From: Cristatella mucedo
Taxonomy: Eukaryota > Bryozoa > Phylactolaemata > Cristatellidae
Assembly: GCA_009760855.2 (NCBI GenBank)
Contig: WPIO01000019.1
Coordinates: 2,911,501 to 2,975,500 of the forward strand
Length of the DNA stretch: 64,000 nucleotides
Direction of reading: 5' to 3'
In this document: positions 47,746 through 60,307 of the stretch, piece after piece
Layout: every line of letters starts with the position of its first letter
Position numbering within the stretch: position 1 is the stretch's first letter
The notes under the pieces: generated by a model
Databases searched by the model: none
What the model was told of the DNA's origin: nothing
What the model saw: only the letters and a program-made list of their open reading frames with translations
Position numbers and translations under genes: made by a program

Positions 47746-48094
47746 GAGGAGCGAGCGGGGACAGGCGGCGCGCTGCCGTCGTCAACCGGTGCCGCCGCGC
47801 ACCGAAGGGCGGCGGGGCGTACGCCGCCGAGAGCCCTTGCCGGGTTTAATTGGCGACTGTCAACGCGCGACCTTCTACGGCCCTGACGATCCGCGCGCAT
47901 CGGGCCGCTCGGCGGGTCGCGTCCACGAACGCCGAGTCAAGCCCGTCGCAGTCGTTCCGACGCGCCGACTAGCCGGCGGTGGTGGTCGGCCGAGGTCTCG
48001 GCTGACCACAATCCAGTACCATGTACTTGACGCTGGCGGTTTTATTTTTGTAATATTTTTATGAGCGCATCACTTCTGATAAAAAGAAGATTCG

Positions 48095-48100
48095 AATAAA
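48095..48100 (+). terminator. Polyadenylation signal AATAAA
   Basis: AATAAA lies about 350 bases after the stop codon at 47745 and is followed by a T-rich segment. It is the natural 3' end of the uncharacterised + strand gene. The intervening 3' UTR (47746-48094) is GC-rich for the first 270 bases and then becomes AT-rich. Confidence 0.55.
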
Positions 48101-49020
48101 TGACTTTAGTTAGTATCTGATCGCAGCTTGCTTGAAATTAGTCGTTGCGTTTCGCCCTCGCCAACTTCGAAATACGCATCCCAGTAGAGCTAGAGCAGAA
48201 GCTTTCGCGATACACTGCTTCACCGCTTCACTGCAGAGCAGGTAGGGTGAGGGAGAATCGCTCACGCTCTTGTTAGCGTTTGCTAGAAAGATCAAGGGGT
48301 GGCAGGCAGGCCGCAAAAAACATCGCAGTTTAGTCGGCGACGCCAGTCGTGAGACGCATTCTCTTCTACATCTTGACTGGCACTTAATATTTTAACCGAT
48401 TCGTCGACGGATGTCACCCGAGAATCGTCGCATTGTCACAGCAGCGGTAACAGGCTACTCTAACAGAGTTCCGATCGGAATCTGGTCCGACCAAACTTGC
48501 GATTATTGCGGTGCCTGAATGAGTCAAGGCTGGCCTTTTATTAGCAGCGATTATATCTGGGATGGATGCAGCATTGAACAAGCTAGCCAGAAAACGTGGC
48601 CGTAACAGATGTACTCAACCAAGGCCGTAGTCGCGGCTCAAATCCCTTCTTCCGCTGTCAGAGCAACCCTAGTCACGGGCAACTGCCTTGAGGCCATCGG
48701 AACTTACCTTAATCCCGTAATTTCTGGACTTTCGATAAACCGGAACTTGCAACTGAGAAATCTCAAGAAATACCGCTAAACCTGCAGTATGCCTGCTAAA
48801 AACTGAGGGATGGCTACGCCAGTCACGAACGTGTCGGCAAGGTCTAACTAAAATCAAGCAGAATCTTTCAAAGCACTCCCTAGTAGGCGAAACGCATCAA
48901 ACATCAAGTCCTGCTTAGTGACCTCTTAAGTCAAGTCGTCATTTGTCCGCTCAAGCCAACTTGAACGTACACTGTAAAGGCATATCTCTAACAAACGCTA
49001 ACTCCAGCGATTAAAATTAC

Positions 49021-49044
49021 GGGCCTTAAATGCCTTTAAGGCCC
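49021..49044. repeat. 10-base inverted repeat
   Basis: GGGCCTTAAA and its complement with a 4-base loop. Confidence 0.8.
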
Positions 49045-49734
49045 ATAAGCTGCGACAGATAACAAGTACGTTGAAAGAAATCATGTGTCGGGTCTCGCCC
49101 TAAAATTCAAGTAAGAACGATGAACATGGCAGCGTATTCAATGCCGTTCAGATATGGCCGGCGCAGCACTTTACCACGACCGATCTCGCACGCTTCGATT
49201 GCTCCCGCTACTAAGCCCGCCCACCCGCCCGACGTCGTGACCCGTAAAAAAAGCGAACTGCCCATTTTCTTGGACAGGGTCCCATTACCATGCGCGGGAT
49301 TATTTACTAGCCATTAACCTAACCGCTGAATCATTCTTAGTTCGGCGATAATATAGTTGCATTTCACGATCCGGGTATTGAGTTTTTTATTGAGTCCTGG
49401 ACCCCAAGTTTTTATTACACGTAATGCAAAAGCTGCTAAAGCTGTTCAGCCGCTACATAAATAAGATTGCTGAGTCAGCATATATTTAAACTTTCTTTCA
49501 CTAAATTAGGCAGTAACCGTCGGACTCGATAAAACCGCACGCCACAGTCAACTGGGATATTATGTCTTCTTTCGGCAGCGCTTCTGCGTTAGCTCTCTTG
49601 CAATGATGCAATCCCACATCGTGGGTTAAACATGGATTCTTCAAAGCGAATAATTGTTGCTTCACTGCCTCCCATTCAGTCATCCTTTTAGCTTCAACTT
49701 CAAAATTTGATCGTACTTCCTTTAATCGTATGTA

Positions 49735-49796
49735 AAGTGAATAGAAAGAGATTAAGTTTTCTGAGGGCGAAACGTTAATGCATTATTATTCCTATT
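49735..49796 (+). mobile_element. L2/SINE-type 3' tail fragment
   Basis: GAATAGAAAGAGATTAAG, TTTTCTGAGGGC and a TGCATTATTATT end give the L2 tail with a damaged right stem. Confidence 0.6.
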
Positions 49797-52700
49797 AAAA
49801 TGCATAGAATAAGTGCCTCCGTGGTTCTTGTCCCCCTTTACGCATTAGCCAGCGTTGAGCTTCCTTCCTCCCGTCGCCCTGCCATGATCGATCAAAGGCG
49901 ACCTGGTATCGTATGAGCTACGAAGTAAGACCAGCGCCCCTAGTATTAGCGAGCGCTTCGCTCTCCAACAGCACAACAGAGTTCATATGCTTGCGCATCA
50001 TATCGACGACCATTTGAACTAAGATGCTGGCAAAGCTCGACGCGAAATTACGTTGCGCTTAAAGCTGCAAGGATGAATGAAAGCCAGCGTTGTCCAGCTC
50101 TCATGCAGCAGTACCGGCCTCCCGCATCCAAGATGCGCAAATGGTTCGTTCCGATCACGAGGCAGATCAGCGCACAAGTTCTTAAACTGCGCTAGAATCA
50201 GCATGCAAAAAGGCGCTCATTTTTCATAATAGCACATCTGCTGGAACGTCCGCTTAGTGGATGGCACGTGCGGGTGCTTAACCGGATGTCGCGATGGGAC
50301 GTAGATCGTATTTCGAAACTTCTGCCATCAAAGAGCTCCACTGGCCCTGACCTGGCGCGGGTTGTTCACACGTGTAGAGCTAAGAGTCACTACCGCTCGC
50401 TGGTAAGTGTGCCACTAGTGCATAATATTGTTACCTCCGTACCCGTGCTTGCATTATTTTCTCTCTTCTCCCCCTCTTGGCCTTTGGGCGTTCCAGCATG
50501 CTGGAAGTGACGCCTTTATGTTCACGAAGCACGACTTCCGAAGGTGGCTGCCATTTCTAGCACGTCGTTGGATCTGCACGGTCGATTTGAGTTGCTGGAC
50601 GTCGACGATACCTCTAGCGTGACTTTTAGAGCACGCGGTGTAGGGCTGTTCGCGTTTCAGAGTCTCTTGCGGGCGCACGACGCTACCGCTGCAAGCGTCG
50701 TCGCTAGGTCGTCAGACCGTCGCTCTGCCGGGCGTGCCGGTGCGACGGTTTCTTCTGCGCGTCCTTCCTTTCGTCGCATCGCACGGCGCGTCCGTGTGTC
50801 GTACGCAGCTTGCATACGCAGGCTCTCTTGGGTCCGAGCTGCTGATATTCCGCCACTGCGCATAGCCCCATGTGCAGCAGCTCTTTAACTGTCACACGAT
50901 GCACCCCTACCCAGCAAAGCGTTCGTCCCAGGCAGGTTATACTTGTGCGCTGCCGCGTTCGAGTGCGCCGTTGCTGGCGCCTCGCTAAGCTCTCCTTGCG
51001 TGTAATCAGTCACCCGTTCGACAACGTTGCCTCGTCGTCTAGCATTGTGTCGTGGTCGCCCTATTTCTGAGATTGTATGCTACTGGTATAGTGGCACGTT
51101 ACTCTTATGTCTGCTACTTTTTCAATGCCCCGATCAATGGAATCAGGCTTGACTTGAGTTAGTTGCAGCTGAGCATTCTTATGGGACCCTTTTGTGTGAC
51201 CGGTATTTGGATGTGGTAAACCAGTTGTTCGTTGTGCTTGAACGAGACCTTGATGTAGGGGCCCATCTATATTTTAAAGGTCAGGGATGTTTCTCTTAGT
51301 ACCCTGCGGCTGCGTCGCACTGTGTGCATATGTCACGTTTGAGCTTCGGCAGTCGGGGAGGCCCTAGCCGTCACTCAGCTGCTTCACCAGGAAATGCTTT
51401 CCAGCTGTGTGTGCACTAGCTGGTTTAGTGTGGAAAGAATTAGCTTTCTGCTGTAAGCAAGGGTCACCTGAACCGGAACGATCGAGCGCAGCTAGCACCA
51501 GAATTTCTGCTTGCCTATTTTTCTTCCTCATTTCCGCCACTCGTCCCAGCACTTGGCAGCAGCTTTGACTGCTGGACATGCTGCCAAGCACCGATGTCCA
51601 TATTTCTTGTTGGTGTCAGCCAAGTTCGCCGGCCAATCAACGCTCATCATTTTCGTATTGAGAATAGCGTGATTGTGCTGGTGTGTCCATTGCTGTAGGA
51701 TCTGGCCATTTAGATTTCATACTTTGAATGGGCGTGGTTTCACCCGACATATGACAGGTGAATGCACGTCGACTTAGATGGCACTATATGGCCTAGTAGG
51801 CCAGCGGCTGAGCAATTTACAAGCATTCGGGTGTGGTGCCTTAACAATGAATGAGTCAGCAGCCCGTGCGTGTCTAAATGTACAGTAAACAAGTCCTCCC
51901 TTAAACTGCCGGGCATGCAAATTTTTGATGATGAAAGATTGATTTGGATTGCTTTTTTAGGATGGAAGTTGATCAGTACCAGCTGACAATTCCGAAACCG
52001 GGACACGGGAAACTGCATGCATTTTTAGTTGCAGATAGTAGATTGTATAAAAAAAATTATAATGCTGACTCCATAGTTGAATGTGCATCAACACATGAAC
52101 TGGCCTGATGACACATGAACTGGCCGGATGAGCATGGGGCTGCGAATGCTGCTGGATGACAGGGTGCATCGCAAGTGCATGATCATCAGCACGACCAGTG
52201 CCGAGCCAGACAGGCAGAACGACCAGCGCCAATGTGTTGGTTCTGTCTTTGCGCTCTTGGGTGCCGGCGTTGGGGTCTTAAGGATATCCGGCATCGTGCG
52301 GGGCAGTCGGTAGTCAGGGGCACAGCGTAGCCCACTTCTAATTCTTTGCCTTGTGTGATTGAGACCAGAGGACACGAGGCCCAGCTGTGTGTGAGACTCA
52401 CAGCAGAGGCCTGTGAGGATAGCAAACTCCAGAAGTAGGGTCGAACTGAAGAGTCCACTGAGAGGTGAGCGGAGGCAGCCGTCCAGCATGCGAGATGGCT
52501 GCTCCCTCGCGCTGCCATCGAGTCAGTGCCTTGTCTGGGCGGCATTTCGTAAATGCCCAACCTGCTGACTGTGCAAAAGACCAAAGGTTTAGCTCTTGCT
52601 ATTAGTGATGACACCGAGATCACAAGCGTCTATCCAAAGGCTGTGTCACAGTTGAATCATAATTTGTTATTAAAACCACAAACCCGTATTCATGGCAAGA

Positions 52701-53289
52701 GCTCTTATTTGCCAAGACTATTGTTTGGCATGTTGAACATTCAGTCGTGCAGCTAGGTATTGGCTCACACCTGCCTGCTCCTTGCAAGTACTAGCCGGTC
52801 TCTAGTCTGGAGTTTGTTCGGAGAAATCAAAACCTAAACTTGAGTGAGTTTGAGTAGAAGTCATCTTAAGCGTTGCTGCAGATTTGTAATCCATGCCGAG
52901 AGCAGACCTACACTTCTCTCCCAAGTGCACCCAAGTTGTGCTTGAGATATCGGAATGGCTGGGTGCCAGAAGTTCAGTAGCTACAGCTTCCTTACTGTAG
53001 TGATGCTGGAGATAAGGGCTGCTGTTGACTGGCAGTGCACCAGCTTTTGTTTATAAGTAGGAAGCCTTTGTTGAGAGCACTTAACGAGGGACATCTGAAG
53101 CTTCCTGAAAAGATATTGCTCTTCTGGCCGCACAGCCGGGGTGGCGAGAGCGGCACACCACCTTGTTAGGACCTGTAGGCCAGCCATTACCCAAAGCACT
53201 GGTTGGTTGCACTTATTTACTAGGAATCGCAGTTTTGCAGCCTGGAAGAGTTTGGAAAGGCTCTAGTTGCTATGGCTTTGCCTACCATC

Positions 53290-53524
53290 TCATGGCTGTG
53301 GGTTCTCACCAACACCACTGTTCGTAGCAAGTTGAGTGCTTTGTGAGATTTCGCTGTTATTTTTGGGCATCTTTATTTGAGCGCGCTTGAAATATGGAGG
53401 CGAATTTCTCTGCATCGTTGTCACCATTGTTTGCTGATTTGCTCGGTCAGTGGTTGCTCTATTAACCGGGACTGTTGCAGAGGAACAGCAAGGAAAGTAA
53501 TAAGACAGCTTACAGGCGGCCATC
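53290..53524 (+). promoter_or_regulatory. Presumed HEATR1 promoter/5' UTR
   Basis: The 235 bases before the HEATR1 start codon show no repeat and no TATA box that I can identify. The sequence is moderate in GC. The region is assigned by position only; an additional upstream non-coding exon is possible. Confidence 0.25.
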
Positions 53525-53666
53525 ATGACGTCGCTAGCTCGACAGCTGGAGAGGCTCGCCGTGCCACACACACAAGCCATTCTTGCTGATGACCGTAAAC
53601 GGGTCTCGCTGCTCTTTGATCCTAAAGAAGCTGCAAATCTCGACCGCTCTGAAGTCTTGCAGATTG
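53525..53666 (+). CDS. HEATR1: HEATR1/UTP10 exon 1 (start codon)
   Basis: This exon encodes the N-terminus of HEATR1 (yeast Utp10), a very large HEAT-repeat protein of the nucleolar U3 snoRNP/SSU processome that supports rDNA transcription and early 18S pre-rRNA cleavage. Residues 1-47 begin MTSLARQLERLAVP and contain the family signature SLLFDPKEAANLDR, which matches the known animal N-terminus closely. The ATG is preceded by GCCATC, a fair initiation context. The exon ends at a GTATGT donor after one base of a codon (phase 1). A 21-base tandem duplication lies just beyond the donor (about 53684-53724). The assignment is firm because seven further exons follow in the order and phase expected for the family. 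Confidence 0.93.
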
Positions 53667-53924
53667 GTATGTGCATGTATGATCGCCTGGCGCTGCTTGC
53701 GGGATCGCCTGGCACTGCTTGCTCGTGCTCTGCAGCTGCACGCCTTCACGCTTTGCAGCGTGGTGGCTTGGTGACAAGCAAACTTCTGCCCTCATTTTGG
53801 GGTGCATTGGCCAAAATTTTGCTCTGCTTGACGTCCGTAGAACGGTAGCCACTCTGACATACGCACGGCTAATGATCGCCAGCCCTAGATCTTCCCTGCG
53901 TCTCGTCCTGACCTAACACTAGAT

Positions 53925-54062
53925 GACTACTTAGGCTCCACAGTCAAAGTCTGCCTGCTTTCAGCTACATACCATTGTAAACATTCCGGCATGTTTAGAT
54001 AAGGATACCCTTGCCTAGTTGGTCCATGCATTTATTGTTATTATTACTATTATTATTACACT
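53925..54062 (+). mobile_element. L2-clade LINE fragment in HEATR1 intron 1
   Basis: On the + strand it matches the L2 segment CTCCACAGTCAAA...TTAGATAAGGATACC...TTGGTCCATGCAT and then passes directly to an (ATT)n-like run (54028-54060). The coding and 3' UTR parts between them are missing, which points to an internal deletion or a rearranged insertion. Confidence 0.7.
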
Positions 54063-55736
54063 TGAATGACGGGCACTTGATACACACAACCGTGTCAACT
54101 TTGGAAATTTTAGCAACCAACGTGTCATCCAGCACTGCCTATTGCCCGGTTATATGTGCTCGTGCATATTCAAAATGACGATCGGTTCTTCTTACCCCAG
54201 GAGCCTTCAACTTGTTGGCCGTAGCTTTTTATCCTGTCGTTCCTACACACTGCTCATTCCCACCGGTCGATCTGTTTTAAGCAGCAGTGCAACTGTGCTG
54301 CACCGGTGTGGATTGTTTTAATTCCCCCTTGTTTTAAAGATTTGGCTAATGTACCAGAAGCAGTGCATTCGGAATTATATCGTGGGCTCACAAATTTTAC
54401 GAAGGTTACAAAGCAGTTCCAGATGGTTGTAATATTCGTGTCGTTGAGCAGGAGTCCAACTCGTTTAGCAATCTAATAAGGTCCTTAAGTACCAACTAAC
54501 AGTGCATGTGGAATATTCGTAGAATTCGGTGCGTGCATAAGGCTGGCAGCACTTTTTGGTGGTGTCTTTTTTTGTAGCACTTTACTGATAGGTCTGACAG
54601 GGAGAAGCTCGCGCCACCTTCACAATTGGTAACTAGTGGGCATCTTTAGCCGTACAGGCATCCTGGAGCAGGGCAGGGCTCTTTTCTTTACCAGCAGACC
54701 CGATGGGTTCTGCTTGGCTTGGTCGTGCAGGTTTTGCCTACCTTCAGGCTGATGCTGCTGACCACTGCCGGTTACTAGTCACCCAGCTGCTGGCTCGAAT
54801 AATTAATTTCTTGTGTGCTGTTACTGGATATTCGAAAGACCCGGCACCTGCCTGCCACAGTGGGAAAAGGGGAAATGTACTGCTATATGCTATCTGTTGC
54901 TGGAGTTGTAAGCATATCCTGGGATGATAATAATGATAATGGCTTCGTGCTTTGCCCTTCCAAATGTCCATGTTCTTCCTCCAGCTAGTCGTGTTTGCTC
55001 AGGGGGACAAGCTTTTTGTTGTGCTCACCTTAAACCCCCGTGTTTTCATGTGTATAGGATTTATTAATGGAGAGCCGTGGCTGCCTCGATGTGGGCCGTG
55101 TATTATTAGCAGTGATGGCACGCTGTAAACTAAGAGAAAAATTCCTAATGGTAATTTCGCGTGGCTTGCAATTGGTCAGAACTAATGATGCCGTTTAAAT
55201 TCGTAAATGCACCGTCCTGTGCTACACTATAGGTTTTTGCTTATTCCAAATCAGAGCAGACAAATACCTTCAGCTTTTCATTTTGCACATGTTTTCGTTA
55301 GAGTAGCTGAGCTTTGTTGGATTGTTCAGCAGCTGGCTTTTAAGTAGATCTGACGTTGTCTGTGGTACAGCACCAATTCATTGTTTTGAAATGCAAAATG
55401 TGATACCCTGGGCAGGGCAGTGTGTACAGTTAATAGCTCATAAAACTCTCGGATGCAAGCCTGATCATTCGGGTTAGACGATTCCTAGTGAAAGGCAATC
55501 GGCTGCTGCCTCGTGGTTCTTAGTTGCATTGCCTTGCCGTGAAGTGAACTGACTCCAATGGTTCTTCCATTGCACTTCTCGGAACGTAGGCTGAAATGCA
55601 TGCAGCACGCAAACTGTCACTCGATGTTTCACAGGACAGTCTGTCACGGTTGACCGATGCTGTACGAGCAGTTACTTATGAGAAGATGCCTGAGCTCTTA
55701 GATCTCATCTGTATGGCCTTTGTTATCTCATTGCAG

Positions 55737-55953
55737 GCATCAATGGATTGCTGGAGCTCTGCACCAGGGATGAGACATTTGCCAAGTTCAAAAGCACGCT
55801 GTATGAGAGAAACGCCGAGGGCTTCGAAAGGAGCTTGCAGACCAAGGAGGTCAATCAGCGTCTTGACCAAGTGATCCGCGAGTTCCTCGTTCGCCTGTCG
55901 CCATATTTTCTGTTGAGTGCTGCTCACAAGGCGCTCGAGTGGCTAATCTGCAG
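55737..55953 (+). CDS. HEATR1: HEATR1/UTP10 exon 2
   Basis: Residues 48-119 of the predicted protein. The exon follows a TTATCTCATTGCAG acceptor, restores the phase-1 codon of exon 1, and ends at a GTAAGC donor in phase 2. It carries the conserved block LSPYFLLSAAHKALEWLICR, which corresponds to the family's LSPYFLL...ALEWLI segment, one of the best conserved N-terminal helices. The preceding intron is about 2.1 kb and contains an L2 LINE fragment. Confidence 0.93.
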
Positions 55954-58057
55954 GTAAGCTTATGTCTCTGGTAAGCTCTGTTGATCGGCAAAAGGCAGCA
56001 GTTGCCATAGAGAGGGCCTAGCTCCATTTTGGTGTGAGCAGGGCAGCTGATAGATAGCATATTGCCTAGCACCTTGCCCAGTACCTAGCAGCAGCTAGTT
56101 GGCCCGAGATCTGTAGCCGACGTACATTGGGAAGTTGCAACGGCATGGCATCATGAAGTTTCTAACGTCGGTATGTAAGAAACGGATGCTGCATTCTTAC
56201 CACCTTGTTCTAGTGAGCTGTGTGCAAAGAAATTTGCCTCGTGCCGCAGCCTAGCTCCCATGCCTCCCCTGCTTGGTGGTAGGTTGAAGCGCAACCAAAG
56301 CACACTGAAGCAGAGTCGATCGCTGATAGTTTTTACGAGTATGGCCGAAGGCATGCATCTTGTATGTCGCATTCCAGTGCTGACCTATAGTGCACACGAG
56401 TGAGCTTAAGCGTTCCTCACTTGTCGTCAGATGCCGAACGTCTGCTGGCACATCGATGCCGATGCCACCAAAGCCACCAAGACAACCAGAGCTGCTTGAA
56501 CTGCCTATCCCGTAGACGATTCAAGTGCTAGATGCATTATTATCTATACCTCGGCGTTGTCTGTGCGGTAGCAGTTAGTGATTATCAGCTGCCTGTTCAG
56601 ACTGGTGTGCATTGTAACAACAGGCTGACCTTGCCTTTTACATATATGATGCTGTATTTAATGTCAGTTCCGCCCCCACTTGGTCCAGCAGGAGTAAGGG
56701 GAACGTGAACGTTTCTACGTGGTGTCCTCAGAGTCTGCCATTGCAGCCGTGTGCGCAGGCTCGAGCCTCCCACCTAGAAAAAGTTATCCAACGTAAAGGA
56801 TGCCTGCTTGCATGCTATACGTTTCCTTGTTGACTTACTTTCAGCATTTTTGTATTTCTCTATCTGCGATCGTTGTCTTTAGCATGGTCAGGCGCATTAG
56901 CCTTTATTTGTCTTGGGGACAAATTAAAATCGTTTGAGATTTAAGATGTGCTGTAGCCTCTGGCTGTGCCAGCTGCATGCTTGTCCTGAGCTTGTCTCTC
57001 GATCCTGGGTCCACTATATGGGCTGCCAAACCTCTGCATTTACTGCCATGGCTCGTGTTTGGAGGTTATTTTACTGTACATGGCAAAGTTTGGCATGTGA
57101 TTGATGATATCTGTAGCATTTGCATACTTCACGCGAATAATTTAAAAAGGGGGTGCACGTTGCCTTGAATTGCGCAGCTATAAGATACGCTGCTTCGTAC
57201 AAGCAAAGCTGTTAGGTTGAGACTTAGCTATATTTTGCATTGCAATGGTGCAGTAGTGAAGAGAAGGATCTCGAAGTAAGTTGTGCACGTAGGTATGATA
57301 ATTAGGTTGCCTTAGCTTCATTCTTGAATATGCAAAGCCCAGATGGGATAAACAGACTAGGTGTTAAAACAGTAAGCTTGGAAACTTTTTCTATGCTTCT
57401 GGATTCGTAGCCGAGGTGCAGGTTGACATTTAAAGTACCGCATGCTGCTGAGCTGCCTCTGGTGCTGAGTCCTCTGGTCTGTGGTCTCGAACGGTTTTTC
57501 TGGCCGTGTATTCAACCAACCATCACTTCAAGTGACTCGAGCATCTTTGGTGTCGTTACTGCGATCTCGGCAATTGACTTGATGCAGGGGGAGGAAGTTA
57601 GGTATTTGTATTATTTTCATAAAGAAAAATTAACTTTTGCGATACTTGCTTCCAAGTGGCAGGAAGACTTCCAGCCGCCTAAAGCCAAGCATTCTCTGAG
57701 AGAATTTGTTTAATTGTTGTGCTATGCACTTTTGGCTCGGAATCTGTAATGTTGTGGGAAAGAAAGTAACTTGGGGGATGTGATCTTGCTTCTACATCCA
57801 TGGCTTGCTGATTTGCTAGTGATGCTCTGCCCTCCTAATGCTGGCCGTCTACGGCGTCTCCACTGTGTCCCACTGCGATTCAGCTGGCCTCTTGGTTGTG
57901 CTTTGCAACAGCAGGCTTGCTGCCTTGGTCTGCTGTTTTTGGGTGGACCTGCAGCTTCCAAAGATTCCCGAGTTTCTTGTTAAATGCATATGACTTAAGC
58001 TAGTGCATTGTAGGTTGTTGCTGCATTCTGTGCTCATCGTTCCTCCTTATGATTCAG

Positions 58058-58199
58058 GTACCATATTCACCTATACAATGTGGACGACATACTCCTCTGC
58101 ATCTTGCCGTATCATGATACAATGATATTCGTACGCATAGTACAGCTACTGAAGATCTCCAATCCTACGTCCAAGTGGAACTGGCTAGAGCCCATCCAG
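58058..58199 (+). CDS. HEATR1: HEATR1/UTP10 exon 3
   Basis: Residues 120-167. The acceptor is CTTATGATTCAG and the donor GTGGGTG, with phase 2 in and phase 0 out. The exon encodes YHIHLYNVDD followed by ILPYHDTMIFVRIVQLLKI, the most recognisable HEATR1 motif (HIHLYN...LPYHET.IFVR..QLLKI in animals). The segment finishes in a Trp-rich stretch, WNWLEPIQ, as in relatives. Identification from this exon alone would be secure. Confidence 0.95.
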
Positions 58200-58554
58200 G
58201 TGGGTGACCGTTGGTTGATCTAGTGCCGGTGATAGTGTCTTGTTTGTCTGCATTGAATGCATGGCCCGGCCTGGTCATGGTCTGCAGGCCTGTTGACAGC
58301 TGACAGTTTGGGGGGAGGGTCAGACTGCGGAGCTGCCAAGCAGAGTAGCACTCTCTGATCGACTGATCTTACCTTGAGCTTGGTGATCTGCACCATTGAC
58401 ACACCTTTACCTTGCTGTGTCGTTCGAATCAGCCTTCATTATCCATATCCAGATGTATATGCAACTGTGCACTCGTATTGTAGACAAACGCATAATATTA
58501 GAATGGGGCCATCTCTCTGTGTCTGTCTTCTGACTTTTAGTTGTTGTCTTTGTA

Positions 58555-58557
<3 letters not shown>

Positions 58558-58621
<64 letters not shown>
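58558..58621. repeat. (CT)n microsatellite in HEATR1 intron 3
   Basis: A 64-base CT tract followed by a shorter one at 58631-58654. Confidence 0.97.
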
Positions 58622-58624
<3 letters not shown>

Positions 58625-59435
58625 ACTCGGTCTCTCTCTCTCTCCCCCCTCTCTCTGGCAATGCGATCGCATCTTTTGCTTGCACCAGCCAAACCAGCCC
58701 ACCTCATTGGTCCTGCGGTCGTGTGCTCACGCATCACCCGCTCACAGCTTCCTGTCCTCTCAGTTGTTTCTTGCTCTAAATTGAGCTCTGGTAATCAGGC
58801 CTTCAGTTTGTGTGCGCTGAAAGTCTGCACCTTGCTGCTTACGGCTTCTGTTATCACCTTCATTGACTTAGCATCCTTTAAATTTCAGCTCATGACTCAT
58901 CTGTTCCACTCATCCTTTGCTGCGACCCAGTGAACGTCATTTTTCATCCCGTTTGCTTTGCCTTCATTCGTGGTCTTGAATCAGAGCATGTTACTAACCA
59001 GAGACAGGGATCCTGCTAACCCATAGCCTGGTGTGTCATCGTGTGTGCTGTGCATGCTTATCCCAGCTTATACGCATCTTGTCTAAGCATGATAGCTTGC
59101 TTGTAATTAACTCTTGGTTATTGCTTGCTGAAAGTTGTAGCACTCTCTTTCATCTTCCCACTCTCTATCTGTCTGTCAACGTCAGGCTCACATGCTATGC
59201 TACTACGCACTTACATAAACAAGTATGTGCTATTTTCCATTCACTCGATATTCTTAAATATCGTACACTCGTCAGTCATGTGTGTTAAAAATGGTACAAC
59301 TGCATGATTGGCACATGTGGCAGCATACAGAAGCATCATGTGTTCATGCAGCAGCGTGCTTTCTGCTGGCCGACATGATCTCACTGAAAGCCTGCGCGAA
59401 TGTAGAGTGTCTTGGATTTTTGCATCGTTTTGCAG

Positions 59436-59537
59436 AAACCCGGCGTGCCATTGCCGGCCGCAACCTTGGTCACTCATTGCTACAAAGACGTCGATTTCTT
59501 CAACTTCGTCTGCTCCATGGTACCCGAGTTTATCAAG
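59436..59537 (+). CDS. HEATR1: HEATR1/UTP10 exon 4
   Basis: Residues 168-201, phase 0 at both ends, flanked by TCGTTTTGCAG and GTAGGC. It encodes GVPLPAATLVTHCYKDVDFF, matching the family's GVPL...TLITHCYKD segment, which directly follows the exon 3 motif. At 102 bases it is the shortest exon of the gene seen here. Confidence 0.93.
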
Positions 59538-59778
59538 GTAGGCACGGTCTAGGCCTTTCAGCTCAATTCCCAGAAGTGACCTCCGCCGCTGTCGTCTATG
59601 CAGCGCAGTGTATTTGCAGATGCATGCCACTGTGCTTGCTTTGCCTTGAGTGAGGCCGCCGCCATTCTGCTTTCTCATGTGGGCACATGGCTTCCTTTAT
59701 AAAATGCCCTCCCAGGCTGTCACTCGCGCGCTCGCTCTCACCGGCTACTAAGCGGTCGAACGTTGTTGCTCGTTCCAG

Positions 59779-60125
59779 GTGCTGGGTGCCGACAGCCCCG
59801 GCTCGCCGCTTAACGTCGTGCTCGCCTTCTACACGACCGCCCTCGTCGGAGCGCTCGGCGGCGCTCCCACCGTGACCGACTTGCTCGTGGCGCCGCTGAT
59901 GCCGTTCCTTGTTCGCGGCCTCAAGTCGCGCTGCATCGACTACCGCGCTGCCACGTACATGATTGTCTGCCAGCTGCTGAGCCGCGCCACGCTGCAGAGC
60001 AGCGCGCTGGACGCCCTGCTGCCCGCGCTGCTCCGGCACGTGCCCGCCGAGCTTGCGTTCGAGGGCGTCGCCGTCGTTGCTCTCGCGTTCGACACGCAGC
60101 AGAAGATGAGCTGCCTGCCTAGCAA
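59779..60125 (+). CDS. HEATR1: HEATR1/UTP10 exon 5
   Basis: Residues 202-316. The acceptor is TGCTCGTTCCAG and the donor GTAAGTG (phase 2). The exon encodes a helical repeat region including VVLAFYTTALVGAL and GLKSRCIDYRAATYMIVCQL. The latter corresponds to the family's GLKS...DYRAATYMI motif. The exon is much richer in GC at third codon positions than exons 2-4, with many GCG, CTG and CGC codons, so GC content changes sharply within one gene. Confidence 0.93.
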
Positions 60126-60307
60126 GTAAGTGCGACGGCCAGTCCATAGCCGATCGGCCGATCCGAACCACGCTCTCGTTGATCTCCTGACTCCCCTTGC
60201 GGGCGGAGACCAGGCGCCGCTTCTGCCGTTTGCCGTCCGCTTCCTGTGAGGCGTCGTCCTCTGCCACCACCGAAAGGTCACCTCATGGAGCTGCTCACTT
60301 GTTGCAG

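Larger units (their letters stand above)
48101..53289. other. Intergenic region between the two host genes
   Basis: It holds one L2/SINE tail (49735), a small hairpin (49021) and a CpG-richer block at 50540-51060. A GTAAGTG donor at 50403 follows an open frame (50268-50402) and might mark a non-coding or first exon, but no partner acceptor is identified. Confidence 0.4.

Noticed and set aside
50544-50888. 114-codon frame
   Set aside because: GC-rich chance frame with an equally open - strand frame; no homology recognised.
53681-53916. Extension of HEATR1 exon 1 past 53666
   Set aside because: The frame stays open to 53848 but similarity to HEATR1 stops exactly at the GTATGT donor and resumes in phase at 55737.
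59596-60270. 224-codon - strand frame
   Set aside because: Antisense shadow of HEATR1 exon 5 and its GC-rich flank.
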